Shown piece by piece: positions 34,168 to 42,810 of a stretch of DNA of 64,000 nt. The translations under genes and the position numbers were made by a program. This stretch comes from Pigmentiphaga litoralis (lineage in GTDB: Bacteria > Pseudomonadota > Gammaproteobacteria > Burkholderiales > Burkholderiaceae_B). The stretch lies in assembly GCF_014651835.1 (NCBI RefSeq), contig NZ_BMXQ01000001.1, positions 3,446,120 through 3,510,119 of the forward strand. Reading direction: 5' to 3'. The notes beneath the pieces were generated by a model. The model saw only the letters and a program-made list of their open reading frames with translations. It was not told the DNA's origin and made no database searches. Every line of letters begins with the position of its first letter. Within the stretch, counting starts at the first letter, position 1.

Positions 34168-35169
34168 TTACTCGACCTTCACCCCGCCCTTTTCGATCAC
34201 CGTGCGCCACCGCGCGATCTCGGTCACGATCAGCTTGGAAAAGACCTCTGGCGTGTTGGGGGTGGCCTCGGCGCCTTCGCTGGCCAGACGCGTTTCGATA
34301 TCGGGCGATGACAGCGACTGGTTGATCTGTTTGTTGAGCTTTTCAACGATCGCCCGGGGCGTGTTGGCGGGCGCGACGACGCCGTACCACTGGTCGGCTT
34401 CGAAGCCCGCATAGCCGCTTTCGGCCACGGTCGGCACGTCGGGCATGAGCTTGACGCGGTGCGGAGACGACACGGCGATCGCGCGCAGCTGGCCTGCCTT
34501 GATCTGCGCATTGACCGCCGGCACACCCGTGAACATCATCTTGATGTGCCCTGCCAGCAGATCGTTCACCGCCGGGCCCGTGCCCTTGTACGGCACGTGC
34601 TGGATCTGCGCGCCGCTCTGCAGCTTCAGGTATTCGGTGGCAATGTGCGCCGCACTGCCATTGCCGCCAGACCCATAGTTGAGCTGGTTGGGGTTGGCCT
34701 TGGCATAGTCGACCAGTTCCTTCAAGGTCTTTGCGGGCACCGACGGATGCACGACCAGCACGTTCGGCACACGCGCCACCCATGCTACGGCCGCGAAAGA
34801 CTTGATCGGGTCATACGGCAGCTTCGAATAGAGCGACGGCGTGACGGCCAGGGTGCCGATGTGCCCCATCAAGAGCGTGTAGCCGTCCGCAGGCGCCTTG
34901 GCGACCTTGTCCGCGCCGATGCTGCCGCCCGCACCTGGAATGTTCTCCACGACGACCGACTTGCCCCACGCGAGGCTCAGTTGCTGGGCGATGGTGCGAC
35001 CCAAAATGTCGGTGGATCCCCCCGGCGTGAAGGGCACGATCATGCGCAGCGGCTTGTCGGGATAACTGGCGGCGTCCTGCGCAAGGGCGGTGCCGGTGAT
35101 CAACGCCAGGGACGTAGCGGCCAGTGTCTGCAACACGTGGCGTTGGCGTGCGCGCGGAAGTAAGGTCAT
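34168..35169 (-). CDS. Bug/TctC-family orphan substrate-binding protein
   Basis: A 333-residue Bug protein starting at ATG 35169, with a signal peptide ending ALAQ (about residue 31). The conserved loops are YPDKPLRMIVPFTPGGSTDI and ENIPGAGGSIGADKVAKAPADGYT. It shares direction with a lipoprotein MBL hydrolase upstream (78 bp between them), and is convergent with the Rieske oxygenase. No TctAB genes. The neighbourhood hints at uptake or sensing of an aromatic/organic acid, but the ligand cannot be read from sequence. Confidence 0.93.
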   Translation of the reverse strand: MTLLPRARQRHVLQTLAATSLALITGTALAQDAASYPDKPLRMIVPFTPGGSTDILGRTIAQQLSLAWGKSVVVENIPGAGGSIGADKVAKAPADGYTLLMGHIGTLAVTPSLYSKLPYDPIKSFAAVAWVARVPNVLVVHPSVPAKTLKELVDYAKANPNQLNYGSGGNGSAAHIATEYLKLQSGAQIQHVPYKGTGPAVNDLLAGHIKMMFTGVPAVNAQIKAGQLRAIAVSSPHRVKLMPDVPTVAESGYAGFEADQWYGVVAPANTPRAIVEKLNKQINQSLSSPDIETRLASEGAEATPNTPEVFSKLIVTEIARWRTVIEKGGVKVE

Positions 35170-35247
35170 GGGTGTCTCGCATGTTGTTGTCAAAATCAAT
35201 GATCGTGCGCATCTAGCAGGGTCCAGCTTCCCCGACCCAGGGCCGTA

Positions 35248-36105
35248 TCAGAACGTCAGCGGCTGGCCGGGCTTGGCGACAATGACGCGGATGTCGCTCT
35301 GCCCCATCGCTTCCTGGAATTGCGCGGCAGTGCCCAGCGCCAGCGGGTTCGTGCCGTAGTGGATGGGGATCACCGCCTTCGGACGGATCATGTCCTTGAC
35401 GGCCCACGCCGCATCGACCGGGTCCATCGTGAAATTACCGCCGATCGGCACCAATGCCAGGTCCGGCTTGTAGCGTTCATTGATCAGGCGCATGTCGCCA
35501 AAGGCGGCCGTGTCCCCCGCGTGATAGATCCGGAAGCCGTTCTCAAGCTCGATGATCCAGCCGACGGGTTCACCGCCCGGATGCGTCTCGTCCTTGCCCG
35601 ATCCCGGATTGCGCCACACATAGACCGACGAATGTTCGGCACGTACGGCGGTCACCTTGATGCCGGGCGCCGGCTGCACGGTGCCGCCCTTGTTCATGCG
35701 GGGCAGCATGGCAGGCGGGAGCACACCCAAGGTCGTCAGCGCCTGGCTCAGATCCCCCGGCGCGCGCAGCGGCACGTTGTAGCGCTGGGACAGCGCGGGC
35801 GCATCGGCGATGTGATCAAAGTGGCCGTGACTGACCAGCAGCACGTCGATCTTGCCAAAGCCATCCAGTTCCTTGTACGGCAAAGGCGCGCTGGGGTTGG
35901 TCCGCAACCACGGATCGGTCACGATGACCTTGCCGCCCGGCGACGTGATCTTGAAGCCGGCTTGCCCGAGCCAGACGACTTCGACGGAGCCGGACATCGT
36001 TGGCGTGGTCGGGATGGTGGGCACCGCTGTCTGCGTCGGGGCAGCACAGCCCGCCATCAGTCCGGCAGCCGCCATGGCGATCGTTGCGTTTATCCAATGC
36101 TTCAT
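35248..36105 (-). CDS. MBL-fold metal-dependent hydrolase lipoprotein
   Basis: A 285-residue protein with a lipoprotein signal: lipobox LMAGC with Cys20. A Thr/Pro-rich linker is followed by a UPF0173/YtkL-like metallo-beta-lactamase fold: VVWLGQAGFKI, VSHGHFDH (His93, His95, Asp97, His98), then VRAEHSS, YHAGDTAAFG and IPIHYGTNPL for the remaining metal ligands. It should be membrane-anchored, facing the periplasm, and hydrolyse an unknown ester, lactone or phosphodiester. Relatives include UlaG-like lactonases. It lies upstream of the Bug gene on the same strand, so they may be cotranscribed. Confidence 0.9.
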   Translation of the reverse strand: MKHWINATIAMAAAGLMAGCAAPTQTAVPTIPTTPTMSGSVEVVWLGQAGFKITSPGGKVIVTDPWLRTNPSAPLPYKELDGFGKIDVLLVSHGHFDHIADAPALSQRYNVPLRAPGDLSQALTTLGVLPPAMLPRMNKGGTVQPAPGIKVTAVRAEHSSVYVWRNPGSGKDETHPGGEPVGWIIELENGFRIYHAGDTAAFGDMRLINERYKPDLALVPIGGNFTMDPVDAAWAVKDMIRPKAVIPIHYGTNPLALGTAAQFQEAMGQSDIRVIVAKPGQPLTF

Positions 36106-36279
36106 GCCTGTCCCCTATGGATGTCGTGTCCGTGCGTCGGCAGCGATGCTGCTTTGGGGGTCGCTTTTCGAGCGCCCACTGTCGGGCAACTGCACCTTGC
36201 TGTCGGGAACTCAGTATACGGAGCATAGGTTGCGCCAACGCGGGTCCAGCCTTGCATGCTGAGGCGCAAGCGTTGCGTT

Positions 36280-37509
36280 CTACTTATTGCCGGTGGCTTC
36301 GACTGTCGCCTGACGCAGGCAGGCCAGGACGTGCGCGCACGCCGACGACGCCAGGGCGTCCCGCCGCTGGGAAATGCCGATGGCGCGCTCCGTCCCGACA
36401 AACGGGCCGCCCGCATGCACGAGCAGGCCGCCGTCCACCTCGGCCCGCACCTGCAAGGGCGAGACAAGAGCAATGTGGTCCCCGGAGAGCAACACCGACC
36501 GGACGACGGCGGTACTGTGCGCCTGCAGGGATACCTGCGGCGGTTCAATCCCGGCGGCGGCAAACAGGCCGTCGAACGCCATCTGCGCTGGGGTGCCGGG
36601 CAAGGCCCCGATCCACGGATACGCCACCATCTGTTTGAGTTGGGCCGCGACACCTTTACGCCGGAGCTTGCTCAGCAGTGGGTGCCCCGCCCGCACCACG
36701 GCCACGAACCGGTCCACGAACAGGACTTCTTCCACCAGGTCCGGCGCGGCCGCCGCCCCCCGCAGCGGCCCGACGACAAAGTCGATATCCGCCGCCCGCA
36801 GCATGTCGATCAGTGCGTCATACGTACCGTCCTTCACGGCCAGGCGCAGGTCTGGCTGCGCCGCGAGGGCCAAGGCCGCCGCGCGCGGCACCAGCACATC
36901 GCCCGCCATCGGCAGGGATCCGATCGACACATGCCGGCCCGTCAAGCCTCGCCACCGGGCAAGCTCTTCATGCCCGATGCGGATTTCGGCCAGCGCCTGC
37001 TGCGTGTGCAGCAGCAGCCAGCGCCCCGATTCATTCAGCCGCGTGCCAATCCGGGTGCGTTCGAACAACTGCACCTTGGCCAGATGCTCCAGCCGCCCCA
37101 AAGCCTGATGCAGCGCCGGCTGCGACATGCCCAGGGCCACCGCCGCCGCGCTCTCGGTCAGGTGCGCCGACCGCGCCGCCAGGGCTTGCAACGAGGTATC
37201 GCTGACCAGTCGCGGCAATGCCGCCACCGACGCCGGCGCCCCCCGCACCTGCAAGCCATCCGCCGCCGCACGCAGCAATTGCATGGCGCGCGCCACGCGC
37301 ATCGCCAGCACCTCGCCCGCCGCGGTCGGCAGGACACCGCGCGCGCCGCGATCGAACAGACGGATGCCCAGCGTGGCCTCTGCACTTTGCACCGCGCGTG
37401 AGACTGATGATGACGATTGATGCAAGGCACGCGCGGCACGCGTCACGCTGCCGGTTTCGGCGACGGAAGCAAGGGTGCGCAGGACGCGCAGCGGAACGGT
37501 GTCTGTCAT
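36280..37509 (-). CDS. LysR-type regulator with two tandem HTH domains
   Basis: A 409-residue regulator, about 100 residues longer than usual. Residues 5-64 form one LysR HTH (LASVAETGSVTRAARALHQSS, then VSRAVQSAEATLGIRLFDR), and residues 105-163 form a second (LAARSAHLTESAAAVALGMSQ, then LHQALGRLEHLAKVQLFERTR). The effector domain follows from RHVSIGSLPMAGD. Both HTHs keep the LysR pattern, so one subunit may contact two half-sites. The ATG at 37509 is chosen because a longer frame runs into the operator cluster at 37564-37639. The divergent gene is a GDPD lipoprotein 497 bp away. Effector unknown. Confidence 0.9.
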   Translation of the reverse strand: MTDTVPLRVLRTLASVAETGSVTRAARALHQSSSSVSRAVQSAEATLGIRLFDRGARGVLPTAAGEVLAMRVARAMQLLRAAADGLQVRGAPASVAALPRLVSDTSLQALAARSAHLTESAAAVALGMSQPALHQALGRLEHLAKVQLFERTRIGTRLNESGRWLLLHTQQALAEIRIGHEELARWRGLTGRHVSIGSLPMAGDVLVPRAAALALAAQPDLRLAVKDGTYDALIDMLRAADIDFVVGPLRGAAAAPDLVEEVLFVDRFVAVVRAGHPLLSKLRRKGVAAQLKQMVAYPWIGALPGTPAQMAFDGLFAAAGIEPPQVSLQAHSTAVVRSVLLSGDHIALVSPLQVRAEVDGGLLVHAGGPFVGTERAIGISQRRDALASSACAHVLACLRQATVEATGNK

Positions 37510-38006
37510 GGGGGCATTATTGCCGAGCGCGACCCGGACGACGGCCGCAGATGACCGCCGGTACTTATCTATCGAGGTCGACCGCGCCAATAGATAAGCA
37601 CCAGCTTATCTAAAACACATAAGCTGGCGCTTATCTATCAGGCTGACACGATTTTGGAGGTGTCCTCCGTGCGTCCAACTGGCCCTGCTCAGCCTTGCGC
37701 CGAGTTGCGCCGCCCCGCTTGGGAAGGAGCTGCCGTGCATGACACAGCGAACGCGATCCTCCGCGTCACGCACAAGGCGACGACGACCGGTCCAGCGCGA
37801 TGCCGTCCAGCGCCGCGGCATCCGCAGCGGCTTCGTCGCAGACGGGGTACACCGGGGGGCGTAGAAGCGATGTCGTGGTGTCTGGTTGCATATCGACCGC
37901 ATGTCATGCCACCTGCCTGTCATATGGGGCGGTCACACTCGACCTGCTCGCGAATCCATCGGATCACGCACCTGACGTCCCTACAACATCTCGAACAGGC
38001 GGCTCC
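37510..38006. other. 497-bp intergenic region with regulatory array
   Basis: The LysR-proximal end (37564-37639) holds the TTATCTA operator array described separately. Farther right, TTGGAGGTGTCCTCC at 37654-37668 contains the small inverted repeat GGAGG-TGT-CCTCC. Open frames in 37650-38006 (up to about 118 codons) have Arg/Pro/His-rich composition and no recognisable domain, so I call no gene. The remainder presumably includes the promoter and leader of the GDPD gene. Confidence 0.55.
37564..37639. promoter_or_regulatory. Nested TTATCTA operator array upstream of double-HTH LysR gene
   Basis: Within 76 bp are: the direct repeat CTTATCTATC at 37564 and 37630; TAGATAAGC-ACCA-GCTTATCTA (perfect 9-bp arms, 37591-37612); AGCTTAT-N9-ATAAGCT (perfect 7-bp arms, 37603-37625, LysR-like spacing); and ATAAGC-TGGC-GCTTAT (37619-37634). 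The repeats share half-sites, so alternative dimer positions are possible. It lies 55-130 bp upstream of the regulator start, fitting autoregulation. Confidence 0.8.
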
Positions 38007-39191
38007 ATGACCTTCTTTTCCTCTTTCGGCTCCACCAGCAGGTTTGCGCTCGGCCTTGGCGCTTCCCTGATTACCCTGACCGCCTGCGGCGGCGACGATA
38101 ACGACGACAGCAAGAACTGGGAAACCAGCGGCGGCGGCAACTGGCCTCCGGTGCCAACCGTGGTGGCCCACCGCGGCGCGTCGGCCCTGCGTCCGGAACA
38201 CACGCTGGAAGCCTATCGCCAGGCCATCGAAGACGGCGCCGACATCATCGAGCCCGACCTCGTCATCACCCGCGACGGCGTGCTGATCGCCCGCCACGAA
38301 AATGCGATCGCCATTCTGAATGCCGACGGCACGGTGCGCGAAGCCACGACCGATGTGGTCGACCGCCCGGAATTCGCGTCGCGCAAGACCACCAAGACCA
38401 TCGACGGCACCGCGATCACGGGCTGGTTCACCGAAGACTTCACGCTGGCCGAAATCAAGACCCTGCGCGCCCGCGAACGTATTCCGGCGATCCGTCCGGG
38501 CAACGTCCGTTACGACAATCAGTTCGCCATCCCGACCTTCCAGGAAGTGATCGATCTGGCGCGCAGCGAGTCGCAAAAGCGCGGCCGCACCATTGGCGTG
38601 TATCCGGAAACCAAGCACCCGACCTTTTTCCAGAGCATCGGCAAGCCGCTGGAAGCGCCGTTGGTCGCAGTGCTGAATGCCAACAAGCTGACGACGCGTG
38701 ATGCGCCTGTGTTCGTGCAGTCGTTCGAAGTGGCGAACCTGCAGCAGCTGCGCACGATGACCAACGTGCGCCTGGCCCAGCTGATTTCGGAAAGCGGCCG
38801 GCCCTATGACTTCATCGCACGCGGCGCGGCCGAAACCCGCTCGTATGCCGACCTGATCACCCCGGCCGGCCTGCAGGCGATCAAGTCGTATGCCAATGGC
38901 ATCGGCCCGTACAAGACGCTTGTGATCCCGGTGGTCAATGGCGCACTGGGAGCGCCAACCTCGCTGGTGGCGAATGCCAAGGCCGCCGGCCTGCCCATGC
39001 ATATCTGGACGCTGCGTCCGGAAAACAGCTTCCTGCCCACGAGCTTCAAGAAAGCGCCAGTGGCCGATGCGACCGTGCGTGGCGACAGCGCGGGCGAGAT
39101 CACGGCGTACCTGCGGGCGGGCGTCGATGGCATCTTTACCGATGACCCGGCGGTGGGACGTCAGGCCGTGGACGCGTTCCTGAAGAAGTAA
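38007..39191 (+). CDS. Glycerophosphodiester phosphodiesterase lipoprotein
   Basis: A 394-residue GDPD (GlpQ-like). The N-terminus has a lipobox-type signal LITLTAC with Cys27, followed by an Asp/Gly-rich linker. The catalytic fold has VAHRGASALRPEHT (His55, Arg56), then IEPDLVITRDGVLIARHE (Glu82, Asp84, His97), all GDPD active-site residues. It hydrolyses glycerophosphodiesters to glycerol 3-phosphate and an alcohol in the periplasm, supplying phosphate or glycerol. The usual Asp for outer-membrane retention rules were not tested. No ugp genes adjoin. The stop is followed by repeats and a hairpin. Confidence 0.92.
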   Translation: MTFFSSFGSTSRFALGLGASLITLTACGGDDNDDSKNWETSGGGNWPPVPTVVAHRGASALRPEHTLEAYRQAIEDGADIIEPDLVITRDGVLIARHENAIAILNADGTVREATTDVVDRPEFASRKTTKTIDGTAITGWFTEDFTLAEIKTLRARERIPAIRPGNVRYDNQFAIPTFQEVIDLARSESQKRGRTIGVYPETKHPTFFQSIGKPLEAPLVAVLNANKLTTRDAPVFVQSFEVANLQQLRTMTNVRLAQLISESGRPYDFIARGAAETRSYADLITPAGLQAIKSYANGIGPYKTLVIPVVNGALGAPTSLVANAKAAGLPMHIWTLRPENSFLPTSFKKAPVADATVRGDSAGEITAYLRAGVDGIFTDDPAVGRQAVDAFLKK

Positions 39192-39198
39192 GTGGGTG

Positions 39199-39299
39199 AG
39201 AGGTAAGAGGTAAGAGGACAGCAGGCCGGCCGCCAGACCGGCTTGTTGTCCGGTTGTCCTGATGTCCGGTTGTCCAGTTATCCAGTTATCCAGTTATCC
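39199..39299. repeat. Cluster of three different short tandem repeats
   Basis: AGAGGTA x2 plus AGAGG (39199-39217), then TGTCCGGTTGTCC twice with a 16-bp period (39247 and 39263), then TCCAGTTA x3 plus TCC (39273-39299). All lie in the 111 bp between the convergent GDPD and cardiolipin synthase genes, around a GC hairpin. Confidence 0.85.
39225..39242 (+). terminator. Rho-independent-like hairpin after GDPD gene
   Basis: GCCGG-N8-CCGGC, extendable by a G-T and an A-T pair, followed by TTGTTGT. It lies 34 bp after the GDPD stop codon. Confidence 0.5.
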
Positions 39300-39302
39300 G
39301 GC

Positions 39303-40739
39303 CTACAGGATCGGAGCGAACAGCCGGGCAACGTGCATGGCCACCTTGCGCAGCCGCGTCAGGCCCGCGAACTCTTCGGCGGATACTTGCGTCGCATGGG
39401 CGAAGTCCACCAGCAACATGGCTTCGACCTGCGACGCAAACGACGGGCTGACGGTGAGCACGTTCAATTCGAAGTTCAACCGGAATGACCGGTTATCAAG
39501 ATTCGCGCTGCCCACCGATGCCGTGTCGTCGTCGATCAGCATGACCTTCTGGTGCATGAACCCGGGCTGGTAGCGATACACCTTCACGCCCGCATGCACC
39601 GCTTCATACGTGTGGAACAACGACGCCTGGAACACCGTGAGGTGGTCGGGGCGCGACGGCACCAGCACGCGCACATCCACACCGCGCAGCACGGCCAGCC
39701 GCAAGGCCGCGCTGACGGCCGAGTCCGGCACGAAATACGGTGAGGCCAGCCACACCCGGCGTTTGGCCGCATGAATGGCCTGCACGAAGAATAGCGAACA
39801 CGTTTCCTGCGCGTCTGCCGGGCCGCAGGCCAGGCCCAGGCACAGCATGTCGCCGGCCTGTTCCATGGCCGGGCGCACGGTGGGCAATTGCTGCGTCACC
39901 CAATACCAGTCTTCACTGAAGGTGCGCTGGATCTGGCCGATGACCGGGCCGCGAATCGCGACATGGGTGTCACGCCAGGGTGCGAGCGGCGGCTTTTCGC
40001 CCAGGTATTCGACGCCGACATTGTGGCCGCCCACGAACGCCTGGCGGCCGTCCACCACCACGATCTTGCGATGGTTCCGGAAATTGAGTTGGAAGCGGTT
40101 GCGAAAGCGCCGGATCGAAAACGCCTGGATCTCGACCCCACCGCGCCGCAGGGTTTCGATATAGCCGCGATCCAGCGAATGGCTGCCGATGCCGTCATAC
40201 AGAAAGTAGACCTTGACCCCTGCCTCCGCGCGCGCCAGCAGCGCCGCCTGCAGCGCCATGCCGAGCCGGTCGCTGCGCACCACGAAGAACTGGATCAGGA
40301 TGTAGTCGCGCGCCGTGCCGATGGCATCAAGAATGGCCGAGAACGTGGCGTCGCCATCTTTCAGCAGACGCAGATCGTTGCCCGCGACAAAGGTCTGGCC
40401 GACCAGCTTTTCGACCGCGCGATAGCGATGCAAGGACGGGTCCATCGCGGGGTGCTGCTGCTCGCGAAACGACAGCAGCACCGGTTCCGTGGCGCTGACG
40501 CTGCGCGCGGACCGGCGGGCAATCTCGAAGGTGGCTTCATCCACGTAGCCCGCAAAATGCGTGCGGCCAAGGAACAGATAGGGGATCAGCGTCAGGTAAG
40601 GCACCGCCACCAGCGAAACGGCCCAGGCGATCGCCCCCTGCGATGTGCGTGTGTGCATGATCGCGTGACCTGCCGCGAAAATGCCTGCAATGTGGATGGC
40701 GGCCACTTCCAGGCCGACCGAAAGCCATTCCAAGGTCAT
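39303..40739 (-). CDS. cls: Cardiolipin synthase
   Basis: A 478-residue phospholipase-D-superfamily synthase. Two N-terminal transmembrane helices (about 5-28 and 36-57) precede two HKD motifs: His223-x-Lys225-x4-Asp230 in NHRKIVVVD and His396-x-Lys398-x4-Asp403 in MHQKVMLIDD, each followed by GGHN or GSANLDNRS. Length and layout are those of ClsA. It makes cardiolipin from two phosphatidylglycerols (or related donors) at the inner membrane. Convergent with the GDPD gene. The ATG at 40739 gives the canonical N-terminus. Confidence 0.95.
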   Translation of the reverse strand: MTLEWLSVGLEVAAIHIAGIFAAGHAIMHTRTSQGAIAWAVSLVAVPYLTLIPYLFLGRTHFAGYVDEATFEIARRSARSVSATEPVLLSFREQQHPAMDPSLHRYRAVEKLVGQTFVAGNDLRLLKDGDATFSAILDAIGTARDYILIQFFVVRSDRLGMALQAALLARAEAGVKVYFLYDGIGSHSLDRGYIETLRRGGVEIQAFSIRRFRNRFQLNFRNHRKIVVVDGRQAFVGGHNVGVEYLGEKPPLAPWRDTHVAIRGPVIGQIQRTFSEDWYWVTQQLPTVRPAMEQAGDMLCLGLACGPADAQETCSLFFVQAIHAAKRRVWLASPYFVPDSAVSAALRLAVLRGVDVRVLVPSRPDHLTVFQASLFHTYEAVHAGVKVYRYQPGFMHQKVMLIDDDTASVGSANLDNRSFRLNFELNVLTVSPSFASQVEAMLLVDFAHATQVSAEEFAGLTRLRKVAMHVARLFAPIL

Positions 40740-40815
40740 GGACCGAACGTCTCCCCGTGGCGTCTACGCGTGAATGGCAAGCGTAACCCAAGCGCCCGGG
40801 CAAGGCCGGGCAATG

Positions 40816-40845
40816 GGGCCAGTCGGGACGAATCGGGCCAGTCGG
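40816..40845. repeat. 19-bp-period duplication next to aldolase stop
   Basis: GGGCCAGTCGG occurs at 40816 and again at 40835, the second copy abutting the stop codon (40846-40848) of the leftward class II aldolase gene. The flanking bases (GAATC, CAATC) are also partly repeated. Confidence 0.65.
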
Positions 40846-41577
40846 TCAATCGGCGAACGTCGGGTCCAGCTTGTAGGCCAGGCGCATGCAGGCCGCCCAG
40901 TCCTTGGCGCCTGTTTTTTCGGGGTCGTCGAAGTTGACCTGCGATGCGCCGAACGCAGCGACGTCATCGGGAATCAGGGTGTAGGTCGCGCCACCGGCCA
41001 GTGCCGCGATCTGGCCGCGGCACGCGAATTCCAGGTAGTGGTTGTCCACGAAGGCCTCGGGCAAGGTGCGGCCGCAGACCAGCGCGCCATGATTGCGCAA
41101 CAGCATGGCGCGGTAGCCTTCCAGGCTCTTGATGAGCGGTTCGCGCTGCGACATGTTGAATTCGTAACCGCCGAACGTGTGATACCCGAGCCGCTTGTGG
41201 AATTTGACAGCATGCTGATTGATCATCAGCAGCCCGTGCGCCTGCGACGCCACGCCGATGTTGGCCGTGGTGTGGGTATGGAACACGGCATTGAGGTCGG
41301 GCCGCGCCTGCATCAGCCCCGCGTGGATCACCAGGGCGCCCCCTGCCAGCGGCGGACGATCGTCCTTGACCGGCCGGCCGTCGAAGTAATACTGCCCAAG
41401 CGACGACGCGGTGACTTCACCAAACATCATGTCGGTGGGTTTGATCAGCAGCGTGTCGGGTGCGCCCGGCACCCGCGCCGACAGGTGGTTGTAGGTCAGG
41501 TCGTCCACGCCGTGATGGGCAAGCAGGCGATAACAGGCGGCAAGGGCGATCCGGGTAGCGCGTTCGTCTTCGGACAT
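40846..41577 (-). CDS. Class II aldolase/adducin family protein
   Basis: A 243-residue protein of the class II aldolase/adducin fold. Zinc ligands His100 and His102 are in FHTHTTANIGV, and a third His in LRNHGALVCG. The catalytic Glu of fuculose-phosphate aldolase is not seen at its usual place (GGALVIHAGLM there), so aldolase chemistry is uncertain; it may be a decarboxylase, epimerase or lyase relative. It is the last gene of a three-gene leftward operon (Bug, amidohydrolase, this gene) with 10-bp spacing, so its substrate should be a product of the amidohydrolase or the compound bound by the Bug protein. Confidence 0.9.
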   Translation of the reverse strand: MSEDERATRIALAACYRLLAHHGVDDLTYNHLSARVPGAPDTLLIKPTDMMFGEVTASSLGQYYFDGRPVKDDRPPLAGGALVIHAGLMQARPDLNAVFHTHTTANIGVASQAHGLLMINQHAVKFHKRLGYHTFGGYEFNMSQREPLIKSLEGYRAMLLRNHGALVCGRTLPEAFVDNHYLEFACRGQIAALAGGATYTLIPDDVAAFGASQVNFDDPEKTGAKDWAACMRLAYKLDPTFAD

Positions 41578-41587
41578 GGACAGTCTC

Positions 41588-42799
41588 TTACGGTTGAGTG
41601 GTTGGGGTGCCGGCGGCAGGCATGCCCTGCCCGCAACACGTCATGACGGGCTTGAGCCGCGACGGCGGCGTCTGCCGGCTGCGGCCTGCCACGATGATCT
41701 CGCCCGCCGTCAGCACGTGGCTGATGCCAGGCAGGTCGCCATGCGTGATGGCATCGCTCAAGGTCGTGCCGGCCGATCCTTCCACCGGCCCGCAGATCAG
41801 CAGGTCGGCAGGCCGCCCGGGCGCCAGGATGCCAACGTCCAGCCCATGCGCCCGCGCGGTGTTGCCGGTGCCGATCGCGACGGCTTCGGCTGCCGGCACG
41901 CCGCACACCGACGCCAGGAAAAGGATGTTGCGCCACATGCCGCGCGGGATGATGCCGGTGCCGCCGGGCGTGTCGCTGCCCAGCGTCAGGCGATGCAGTT
42001 GCCCCGACTCGCGCAGGCGGTTCACCAGCCGCACGCCCGAGCCATAATTGCCTGACGAGCACATCTCCAGCGTCATCGACAGATCGTCGACCACGCGGTC
42101 GATGTCGTGATCGCTCATTGGGATCGGACCGCCCGACACGTGCGCGGCAATGTCCGGCTGCAGCCACGACAGCGTGTCGTAACCACAGATCTGGCTCAGC
42201 CCCGACCGTGACACCCCGCCCGTATGCACTTTGCTGCGCAAGCCGCGTGCACGCGCCCAGGCCACGTAGCGGCTTGCTTCGTCACGATGGCTTTCCAGCG
42301 GATAGAACAGGAACTTGACCAGCCGCGCACCGACTGCGGCCAGCCGGTCGAAGTGCGCTTCGGTCATGCCCGGCACCAGCAGCACGGTGCCGGCATGGAC
42401 CTTCACGCCGCTCCATCGCTGAGACCCGAAGGTGGACGCGGTCACCACCGCGAGCGAGGTCACAAGGTCGGGCGTAAGCGCCCCGTAATCGAGTCCGGGC
42501 GCGTGGAGTTCGCCTGCGGACAGCATGGTGGTCGTGCCGCCATGCAGGTAGTTGCCGACCCAGCCAATGGCGTCCTGCGCGGGCGTCCACTCGCCTAGCA
42601 CCGGGTGCACGTGGCCGTCGATCAGGCCAGGCACGACGGCGCTGCCCCCGGCATCGATGACCACGTTGTACCCGTCTTGCGGGGGGTCGAACGCTTCGAT
42701 GCGCCCATCGGCAATCGCAATGGATTGCACTGCCTGGATCGGCTCGGCCAGATCGCCGGTAAAGAACTCGCCAATGTTCGTGATCAGAATGCGCGGCAT
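41588..42799 (-). CDS. Amidohydrolase family protein, enamidase-like
   Basis: A 403-residue metal-dependent amidohydrolase. A beta-sandwich start (ILITNIGEFFTGDLAEP) leads to the metal motif VPGLIDGHVHP (His63, His65), Lys162 in VKFLFYP as the likely carboxylated bridging Lys, a His in SKVHTGG, and the catalytic Asp in LTLGSDTPGGTGI. The overall pattern resembles enamidase of nicotinate fermentation and other dihydroorotase-like hydrolases of cyclic or linear amides; the enamidase call is tentative. It is the middle gene of the Bug/amidohydrolase/aldolase operon (gaps 11 and 10 bp). C-terminal ~25 residues are Pro/Thr-rich. Confidence 0.88.
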   Translation of the reverse strand: MPRILITNIGEFFTGDLAEPIQAVQSIAIADGRIEAFDPPQDGYNVVIDAGGSAVVPGLIDGHVHPVLGEWTPAQDAIGWVGNYLHGGTTTMLSAGELHAPGLDYGALTPDLVTSLAVVTASTFGSQRWSGVKVHAGTVLLVPGMTEAHFDRLAAVGARLVKFLFYPLESHRDEASRYVAWARARGLRSKVHTGGVSRSGLSQICGYDTLSWLQPDIAAHVSGGPIPMSDHDIDRVVDDLSMTLEMCSSGNYGSGVRLVNRLRESGQLHRLTLGSDTPGGTGIIPRGMWRNILFLASVCGVPAAEAVAIGTGNTARAHGLDVGILAPGRPADLLICGPVEGSAGTTLSDAITHGDLPGISHVLTAGEIIVAGRSRQTPPSRLKPVMTCCGQGMPAAGTPTTQP

Positions 42800-42810
42800 G
42801 CGAGCGGGCC

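Noticed and set aside
37654-38006. Possible small gene in the gap before the GDPD gene
   Set aside because: Open frames begin at TTG or weak starts, are Arg/Pro/His-rich, match nothing, and have no supporting second gene. Treated as intergenic.
39199-39299. Possible CRISPR-like or mobile repeat cluster
   Set aside because: Units are 7-16 bp, directly adjacent with no spacers of constant length, and differ from one another. They are simple tandem duplications.
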